This document shows positions 58,279-63,410 of a DNA stretch of 63,410 nucleotides, one piece after another. A model generated the notes under the pieces. It was not told the origin of the DNA. It saw only the letters and a list, made by a program, of their open reading frames with translations, and searched no databases. Each line of letters opens with the position of its first letter. Position 1 is the first letter of the stretch. The stretch is from Winogradskyella sp. UBA3174 (GTDB taxonomy: Bacteria; Bacteroidota; Bacteroidia; Flavobacteriales; Flavobacteriaceae): assembly GCF_002364335.1 (NCBI RefSeq), contig NZ_DEXW01000043.1, positions 83,435-146,844 of the forward strand. Direction: 5' to 3'. Made by a program: the position numbers and the translations under genes.

Positions 58279-59526
58279 ATGCAAGCAGAGATAATTACGA
58301 TTGGCGATGAGATTCTCATTGGCCAGATTATAGATACAAATTCAGCGTTTTTAGGTAAAGAATTGAATAAAGTTGGTATTTCTATATATCAAATTACGTC
58401 AATTCAAGATGATAAGACTCATATTTTAAAGGCCTTAAAAGAAGCTGAACAGAATGCAGATATTATAATTATTACAGGTGGTTTAGGTCCTACAAAAGAC
58501 GATATTACAAAGCACACACTTTGCGAATATTTTAATGATACTTTAGTAGAAAGCAAAGAGGTGCTTGCTCATGTTGAGTATTTATTTTCAAAATATATTA
58601 AGACTCCGATTTCAGATATTAATAGACAACAAGCTTTAGTTCCTTCTAAAGCTAAAGTTTTAAGGAATCAATTTGGGACTGCACCAGGTATGTGGATAGA
58701 GAAGAATGGTAAAGTGTTTGTGTCATTACCAGGAGTGCCTTACGAGATGAAAGCTCTAATTTCTAATTTGGTAATACCTCAGTTGTTAGAACAATTTAAG
58801 TTTCCCTTTATAATGCACAAAACACTTTTAACCTATGGTTTAGGAGAAAGTGCTATTGCAGACAGAATTGAAACGTTTGCAGATGCATTACCCGATTTTA
58901 TAAAGCTCGCATACTTACCAAGTTTGGGTAGGGTACGATTAAGATTATCTGCTAAAGCTATGGATAAAACTATGGTTGAAGCCGAAATGGAAAGACAAGT
59001 CAACTTACTAGTGCCACAAGTTGAAGATATCTTTGTAGGATTTGAAGAAGACAATTCTATCGAAGCTATAATTGGTTCTCGTTTAACAGAAATGTGTAAA
59101 ACCTTAGCGATTGCAGAAAGTTGTACTGGTGGTAGGATTGCACAAGGATTTACTGCTAATGCAGGAGCTTCAAAATATTTTAAGGGTAGTATTGTAAGCT
59201 ATGCTACAGATTCTAAGGTTAATATTTTAGGTGTTTCTGAAGATGATATAAAGAGCTATTCTGTAGTGAGTAAGGTCGTAGCAGAGACTATGGCTAAAAA
59301 TGTGATGGCATTGTTTAATACAGACTATGCTGTAAGTACAACAGGTAATGCAGGTCCAACCAAAGGAGATTCAGATGCAGATGTTGGTACAGTTTGGATC
59401 GCTATTGCTACAAAAACAGACGTATATTCTGAAGTTTTTGATTTTAGTAACCAGCGTGAAAAAGTGATAATGAAAGCGACTAATAAAGCCTTTGAAATGC
59501 TTCAGAAAGAAATTTCAAAAAAGTAA
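58279..59526 (+). CDS. cinA: CinA family nicotinamide-nucleotide amidohydrolase
   Basis: A 415-residue CinA protein. The N-terminal MoCF-like domain (1-170) has EIITIGDEILIGQIIDTNSA and IIITGGLGPTKDDITKHTL. A middle domain follows and the C-terminal PncC-type amidohydrolase domain (about 255-415) carries LAIAESCTGGRIAQGFTANA and VSTTGNAGPTKGDSDADVGT. CinA hydrolyses ADP-ribose and NMN by-products of NAD turnover; older names tie it to competence. Starts immediately after the Hpt stop codon. Full length for the family. Confidence 0.96.
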   Translation: MQAEIITIGDEILIGQIIDTNSAFLGKELNKVGISIYQITSIQDDKTHILKALKEAEQNADIIIITGGLGPTKDDITKHTLCEYFNDTLVESKEVLAHVEYLFSKYIKTPISDINRQQALVPSKAKVLRNQFGTAPGMWIEKNGKVFVSLPGVPYEMKALISNLVIPQLLEQFKFPFIMHKTLLTYGLGESAIADRIETFADALPDFIKLAYLPSLGRVRLRLSAKAMDKTMVEAEMERQVNLLVPQVEDIFVGFEEDNSIEAIIGSRLTEMCKTLAIAESCTGGRIAQGFTANAGASKYFKGSIVSYATDSKVNILGVSEDDIKSYSVVSKVVAETMAKNVMALFNTDYAVSTTGNAGPTKGDSDADVGTVWIAIATKTDVYSEVFDFSNQREKVIMKATNKAFEMLQKEISKK

Positions 59527-59535
59527 GACTTTATG

Positions 59536-59566
59536 TTTGATGAAACGTAAAGTTTTATTAAATTTG
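59536..59566 (+). promoter_or_regulatory. consensus Bacteroidota promoter of the rpmB operon
   Basis: TTTG (59536-59539), a 19-base spacer and TAAATTTG (59559-59566) form a perfect -33/-7 pair for the Bacteroidota housekeeping sigma factor. Transcription would start near 59572, leaving a leader of about 70 bases. Confidence 0.8.
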
Positions 59567-59641
59567 CACCCTTGTTTAAAATAACCTTAAATGGTTTTTA
59601 CAATAAACATTAAGAATTAATAGACCTAAAGAAAGAATACA

Positions 59642-59878
59642 ATGTCAAGAGTTTGTGAACTTACTGGGAAAAAAGCTATGGTTGGAAACAATGTTTCTAA
59701 AGCTATGAATAAAACAAAACGCAAGTTTGATGCTAATTTAATCAAAAAGCGTTTTTATATTCCTGAAGAAGATAAGTGGGTAACATTAAAGGTTTCTACA
59801 TCTGCATTAAAGACTATCAATAAAATTGGTATCGCTGCGATGTTAAAAGAAGCTAGAGCAAAAGGATTATACAAATAA
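59642..59878 (+). CDS. rpmB: 50S ribosomal protein L28
   Basis: A 78-residue ribosomal protein, MSRVCELTGKKAMVGNNVSK followed by NKTKRKFDANLIKKRFYIPE, the L28 signature without a zinc-binding cysteine set. First of the rpmB-rpmG-DUF4295 group conserved throughout Bacteroidota; a consensus promoter lies 75 bases upstream. Structural component of the large subunit. Confidence 0.98.
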   Translation: MSRVCELTGKKAMVGNNVSKAMNKTKRKFDANLIKKRFYIPEEDKWVTLKVSTSALKTINKIGIAAMLKEARAKGLYK

Positions 59879-59904
59879 GCGTAATGCGCTAAAGTCAATT
59901 TACA

Positions 59905-60087
59905 ATGGCAAAAAGAGGAAATAGAATACAAGTTATCTTAGAGTGTACAGAGCACAAAGGTACTGGTCAGCCAGGAACTTCTAGATATATTACAACAAAG
60001 AATAAAAAGAATACGCCAGACCGTATGGAGATTAAGAAATTTAATCCTATCCTTAAACGTATGACAGTTCATAAAGAAATTAAATAA
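59905..60087 (+). CDS. rpmG: 50S ribosomal protein L33
   Basis: A 60-residue L33 protein: MAKRGNRIQVILECTEHKGT, SRYITTKNKKNTPDRMEIKK and final FNPILKRMTVHKEIK. Of the four cysteines of zinc-binding L33 only one remains (ECTEH), so this is the zinc-independent (C-) form. Lies 26 bases after rpmB. Confidence 0.98.
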   Translation: MAKRGNRIQVILECTEHKGTGQPGTSRYITTKNKKNTPDRMEIKKFNPILKRMTVHKEIK

Positions 60088-60137
60088 TAATTTAGACATT
60101 TCACTTATGTGAAATTGTCAAATAACATCTATAAACC

Positions 60138-60290
60138 ATGGCAAAGAAATCAGTTGCGTCTTTACAGACCGGATCTAAGCGTTTGACAAAAGCTATCAAA
60201 ATGGTGAAATCACCAAAAACAGGAGCTTACATGTTCGTAGAGTCAGTAATGGCACCAGAATTTGTCAATGACTTTTTAAACAAAAAATAA
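60138..60290 (+). CDS. DUF4295 small ribosome-cluster protein
   Basis: A 50-residue basic protein, MAKKSVASLQTGSKRLTKAI with the ending APEFVNDFLNKK. This is the DUF4295 family, always found in Bacteroidota after rpmG and before ftsY. Its function is not established; structural work on Flavobacterium ribosomes suggests that some such short proteins bind the ribosome, which I have not confirmed for this one. It is followed by a terminator. Confidence 0.93.
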   Translation: MAKKSVASLQTGSKRLTKAIKMVKSPKTGAYMFVESVMAPEFVNDFLNKK

Positions 60291-60313
60291 TCTTTATTTA
60301 CATATAGATTTAT

Positions 60314-60344
60314 AAAACTGCTTTCATTTGAAAGCAGTTTTTTT
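60314..60344 (+). terminator. terminator after the rpmB operon
   Basis: A 12-base perfect stem (aaaactgctttc / gaaagcagtttt) with a four-base loop and a run of T. It separates the ribosomal cluster from ftsY, which therefore has its own promoter. Confidence 0.88.
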
Positions 60345-60463
60345 ATGGCTATATTTGAGGTGGTGTCAATTATTTTGAATCCGTTATTGGTACAATATGA
60401 CAACTTAGCAGTAAAGCATTTAGGGCAAGATTGTTGTAATTAGCAAAGCAAATAGAATTTGAA

Positions 60464-61438
60464 ATGAGTTTTTTTAAAAAAATATTTTCTTCTGAAAAGA
60501 AAGAAACCTTAGATAAAGGTTTAGAGAAATCTAAATCCTCTTTTTTTAATAAATTAAATAAAGCTGTAGCAGGAAAATCTAAAGTAGATGACGACGTTTT
60601 AGATAATCTTGAAGAAATCCTTGTTACTAGTGACGTAGGTGTTAATACCACATTAAAAGTTATTACACGTATTGAAGAACGCGTCTCACAAGACAAGTAT
60701 CTTGGTACATCTGAATTGAATAAAATACTAAGAGAAGAAATCGCAGCATTATTATCTGAAACTAAATCTGGTGAAGAAACAGAGTATACTATACCCGAAT
60801 TACCAAAACAAGCTGATGGTTCTAAGACTCCGTATGTTTTAATGGTTGTTGGTGTTAATGGAGTAGGTAAAACAACTACCATCGGTAAGTTAGCTTACCA
60901 ATTTAAAAAGCAAGGACTTAAGGTTGTCTTAGGTGCTGCTGATACATTTAGAGCAGCTGCAATAGATCAACTTCAGGTTTGGGCAGATCGTGTAGATGTT
61001 CCAATGATTAGACAAGACATGGGATCTGATCCTGCCTCTGTAGCTTTTGATGCCTTGCAATCTGGAGTTAACCAAGATGCAGATGTTATTATTATAGATA
61101 CTGCTGGTCGTTTACACAATAAAGTAAACTTAATGAATGAGTTAACTAAGGTGAAACGCGTTATGCAGAAAGTAATTGATAACTCTCCACATGATGTGTT
61201 ATTAGTTTTAGATGGTTCTACAGGTCAGAATGCTTTTGAACAAGCTAAGCAATTTACAGCTGCAACAGAAGTAACGTCTTTAGCGGTTACCAAATTAGAT
61301 GGTACTGCAAAAGGAGGAGTTGTGATTGGTATTAGTGACCAGTTTCAAATTCCTGTGAAATATATTGGCGTAGGCGAAGGTATTGAAGACTTACAGGTAT
61401 TTAATAAGTATGAGTTTGTGGATTCTTTTTTTAAGTAA
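60464..61438 (+). CDS. ftsY: signal recognition particle receptor FtsY
   Basis: A 324-residue SRP GTPase. The short acidic/lysine-rich N-terminus is followed by the N domain (about 30-100) and the NG GTPase: VVGVNGVGKTTTIGKLAYQF (P-loop), GAADTFRAAAIDQLQVWADR, IIDTAGRLHNKVNLMNELTK, TKLDGTAKGGVVIGI and the closing IGVGEGIEDLQVF. The A domain is short, as in many Bacteroidota. It delivers SRP-ribosome complexes to SecYEG. It is a single transcript after the rpmB terminator. Confidence 0.97.
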   Translation: MSFFKKIFSSEKKETLDKGLEKSKSSFFNKLNKAVAGKSKVDDDVLDNLEEILVTSDVGVNTTLKVITRIEERVSQDKYLGTSELNKILREEIAALLSETKSGEETEYTIPELPKQADGSKTPYVLMVVGVNGVGKTTTIGKLAYQFKKQGLKVVLGAADTFRAAAIDQLQVWADRVDVPMIRQDMGSDPASVAFDALQSGVNQDADVIIIDTAGRLHNKVNLMNELTKVKRVMQKVIDNSPHDVLLVLDGSTGQNAFEQAKQFTAATEVTSLAVTKLDGTAKGGVVIGISDQFQIPVKYIGVGEGIEDLQVFNKYEFVDSFFK

Positions 61439-61480
61439 TAAATTTCTCTGGACACAGAAATCTCACGAATACATTTAATA

Positions 61481-61506
61481 TTGTTTGGCTGAGAACAGTC
61501 GAAGCC
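61481..61506. repeat. REP-like extragenic sequence, second copy
   Basis: GGCTGAGAACAGTCGAAGCC with TTTT after it. It is an imperfect hairpin of the CTCAGCC/GGCTTCGACT type and matches the block in the htpG-S9 peptidase gap. Confidence 0.45.
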
Positions 61507-61563
61507 TTTTCATTAAATATTAGAATAGAGTTGCATTTCGTATTTTTATAAAAAACACCAACT

Positions 61564-63252
61564 ATGCGCAATACATTCTTTCTCTTCATTTTAATATTTG
61601 TTTTTTCTTGTAAAGATTCTAAGTCTTTAGATATTAGTAAACCAGCAGAAGAAACTGAAATCGCAGAAACAGAAGTTGATTCATTAATTACTAATGAATC
61701 AACTTCGGATTTAAGCGCTATATCAACTAAAGATTTTAGGGACTTTAAGGTATTAGATTCAGAGAACTTGGCCAAGGCTGAAATATGGAGTCTCATAAGC
61801 CCACAAATGTCAGGTTTTAAAGAGGCGGATTACAATCGTTTAAAGCCATTGGTTTTAGAGCAAGATATTACGACACTTCAAAAGCATATTGCAGATGGTA
61901 AATTTAACTATCAAGACTTAACTAAATTCTATTTGTATCGTATTAGAGAATTTGACCGTGAAAATCGGCTCTCATTAAATTCTGTAATAGCAATAAATCC
62001 AAATGTTATAAAACAAGCTTATAAGTTAGATGAAGTTGACGATTACGATGAAATTCATCCTATTCACGGAATGCCAATACTTTTAAAAGATAATGTCAAC
62101 GCATCAGACATGGTAACCACAGCTGGAGCATTAGCATTAAAAGATAATTTCGTAGAAGATGCGTTTATAGTCAGCCAATTAAAATCTAAAGGAGCTTTAA
62201 TTTTAGGTAAAGCAAATTTAAGTGAATGGGCTTATTTCTTTTGTGGCGATTGTCCGAGCGGTTATTCTGCAATTGGTGGTCAAACCCTGAATCCTTACGG
62301 CCGACGTATTTTTGATACTGGTGGTTCGAGTTCTGGAAGTGGAGTGTCTGTTTCTGCTAACTTTTGTGCTGCAGCTATTGGTAGTGAAACCGCTGGTTCT
62401 ATTTTATCTCCTGCAAGTCAGAATTCTACAGTGGGATTTAAACCAACTGTTGGTTTGGTAAGTCGTAGTGGTATAGTCCCTATTTCTTCAACATTAGATA
62501 CAGCAGGACCAATTACTAAAAATGTAATGGATAATGCGATTTTATTAGATGCTATTTTTGGTGAGGATACATCAGATGCAAAAACCATTTATGCCATATG
62601 GGAACCTGGATTTTATTATGAGAAGATAAAAGATGCTAGTCTAAAAGGAAAGCGTTTCGGTGCTCCAAAACGATTACTCCAAGACACACTGTATGCAAAT
62701 GCTTTGAAAGTTTTAAAACAACAAGGAGCAGTAATTGTTGAAATAGATGAGGAAAAATTAGGGCTGCCAAACTTTCTTCGTTTGCTTAATCTAGACATGA
62801 AAAAGGATTTACCAGCCTATATGGAAGGCTATGCTAATAAAGATATTATGTTGAGAACTGTTTCAGATGTTATGAATTTTAATTTAAAGGACTCATTAAA
62901 AACGATGCCTTATGGACAAAATTTATTCAAAGGAATTGCTGATGATAATGGTGATGATAATTATTTAGAACGTATTAAGGATACTTTAAAAACTAACGGA
63001 AAGCAATATTTTGACATTCCGATGAAGGCAAATAATTTAGATGGCTTTTTATCTATAAATAATTATCACGCAGCTTTTGCTGCTGTGGCAGAATATCCTG
63101 CGTTAACAGTGCCTATGGGTTATACTAGTAAAGGAGAGCCAAAAGGGCTAACGTTTATAGGTAAGAGGCTTCAAGAAAAGCAATTGTTAGAGTGGGCTTA
63201 TGTTTATGAACAAGCTTCTAAAGCTAGAGTTGCACCTAAGGATTATAATTAA
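61564..63252 (+). CDS. amidase-signature family lipoprotein
   Basis: A 562-residue lipoprotein (Cys16, FVFSCKDS) with an acidic, poorly ordered N-terminal region (20-75). The amidase-signature domain covers about 85-560: Lys175 (GMPILLKDNV), the Gly/Ser loop GGSSSGSG at 253-260 with the cis-Ser, and nucleophile Ser279 (GSETAGSI), giving the Ser-cisSer-Lys triad. Periplasmic amidases of this kind may act on peptide or wall amides; substrate unknown. It is not part of the gatCAB complex because it is exported and has no partner genes. Starts 125 bases after ftsY. Confidence 0.93.
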   Translation: MRNTFFLFILIFVFSCKDSKSLDISKPAEETEIAETEVDSLITNESTSDLSAISTKDFRDFKVLDSENLAKAEIWSLISPQMSGFKEADYNRLKPLVLEQDITTLQKHIADGKFNYQDLTKFYLYRIREFDRENRLSLNSVIAINPNVIKQAYKLDEVDDYDEIHPIHGMPILLKDNVNASDMVTTAGALALKDNFVEDAFIVSQLKSKGALILGKANLSEWAYFFCGDCPSGYSAIGGQTLNPYGRRIFDTGGSSSGSGVSVSANFCAAAIGSETAGSILSPASQNSTVGFKPTVGLVSRSGIVPISSTLDTAGPITKNVMDNAILLDAIFGEDTSDAKTIYAIWEPGFYYEKIKDASLKGKRFGAPKRLLQDTLYANALKVLKQQGAVIVEIDEEKLGLPNFLRLLNLDMKKDLPAYMEGYANKDIMLRTVSDVMNFNLKDSLKTMPYGQNLFKGIADDNGDDNYLERIKDTLKTNGKQYFDIPMKANNLDGFLSINNYHAAFAAVAEYPALTVPMGYTSKGEPKGLTFIGKRLQEKQLLEWAYVYEQASKARVAPKDYN

Positions 63253-63361
63253 TTTAATTTCTTCTGACATCAGTTCGATTGAAATTCTTTTTTAAGAATT
63301 TTGTATTGGAATATATTAAAACCTTTAACCAAATTATATTATTTACAAGCTAAATGTAAAA

Positions 63362-63406
63362 GTTCTCGATACAATTCCTCATCCTCCAGAATCACTCGAA
63401 TTGACG
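63362..63406. repeat. REP-like extragenic sequence, third copy
   Basis: The reverse strand reads CGTCAATTCGAGTGATT, then GTATCGAGAACT after a 20-base variable part. The same TTCGAGTG and TATCGAGAA blocks occur in the element before htpG. The copy runs to the window edge. Confidence 0.5.
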
Positions 63407-63410
63407 AATT

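Noticed and set aside
60370..60882. 170-codon minus-strand ORF over ftsY
   Set aside because: Antisense shadow of the FtsY N domain; serine/leucine-rich as expected from reversed coding sequence.
1..63410. tRNA, rRNA, integrase, phage or insertion sequence
   Set aside because: No cloverleaf, rRNA core sequence, recombinase or transposase motif was seen on either strand.

Overview
The window is a low-GC chromosomal segment from a member of Bacteroidota, most likely a Flavobacteriaceae bacterium. The evidence is a secreted protein with a type IX secretion sorting tail, a TonB-dependent outer-membrane receptor, lipoproteins with Bacteroidota-style lipoboxes, Bacteroidota promoter boxes (TAnnTTTG, once with a perfect TTTG-N19 partner), the rpmB-rpmG-DUF4295-ftsY cluster and almost no Shine-Dalgarno sequences. 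I see no phage, integrase, intact insertion sequence, CRISPR array, rRNA or tRNA. This is core and near-core chromosome with some decaying genes.

Layout. 0-6.7 kb: a DUF4369 lipoprotein, a DUF819 permease carrying an extra secreted domain, a five-gene SPFH/stomatin operon whose members lie 2 to 4 bases apart (three of its members are short and easily missed), an alpha/beta hydrolase and an AlkB-like dioxygenase. 6.7-12.2 kb: a D-Ala-D-Ala dipeptidase and a four-gene minus-strand run (DUF885, carboxypeptidase-regulatory-like, DoxX, MFS), then a DUF6249 membrane gene. 12.2-17.8 kb: two separate ECF sigma factor loci, each followed by a likely membrane regulator, with a broken multi-membrane gene between them. 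17.8-27.6 kb: DEAD-box helicase, CPBP protease, rlmF, pyruvate carboxylase, two unrecognised genes, a MOSC protein and a Crp-like regulator. 27.7-29.7 kb: two adjacent pseudogenes, a serine hydrolase and a LytTR regulator. 29.7-45 kb: htpG, an S9 peptidase, fabH, a TonB receptor, a CoA-binding protein, a vanadium-haloperoxidase-like and VCBS/ASPIC lipoprotein pair and a sodium:solute symporter. 45-51.4 kb: a T9SS-secreted repeat protein, recR, a glycosyltransferase and a 2-oxoacid dehydrogenase E2. 51.4-56.4 kb: isocitrate lyase and malate synthase opposite an ScfR/RamB-like regulator. 56.4-63.3 kb: exonuclease, FAH-family enzyme, Hpt protein, cinA, ribosomal proteins L28 and L33, DUF4295, ftsY and an amidase lipoprotein.

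The most interesting signal is regulatory. A two-part element, TGTAACC-N16-CGTC, occurs as a mirrored pair between the first ECF sigma gene and the divergent DUF6249 gene. It recurs with identical spacing in front of the CPBP protease gene, and in a slightly altered form in front of the TonB receptor gene. I read this as the promoter class of an ECF sigma factor, probably the one encoded at 12297, and therefore as a small envelope regulon visible within one window. Other points worth checking are the apparent ATA start in the stomatin operon, half-site repeats between the glyoxylate-shunt genes and their presumed regulator, the secreted-domain/DUF819 fusion, and dispersed REP-like sequences.
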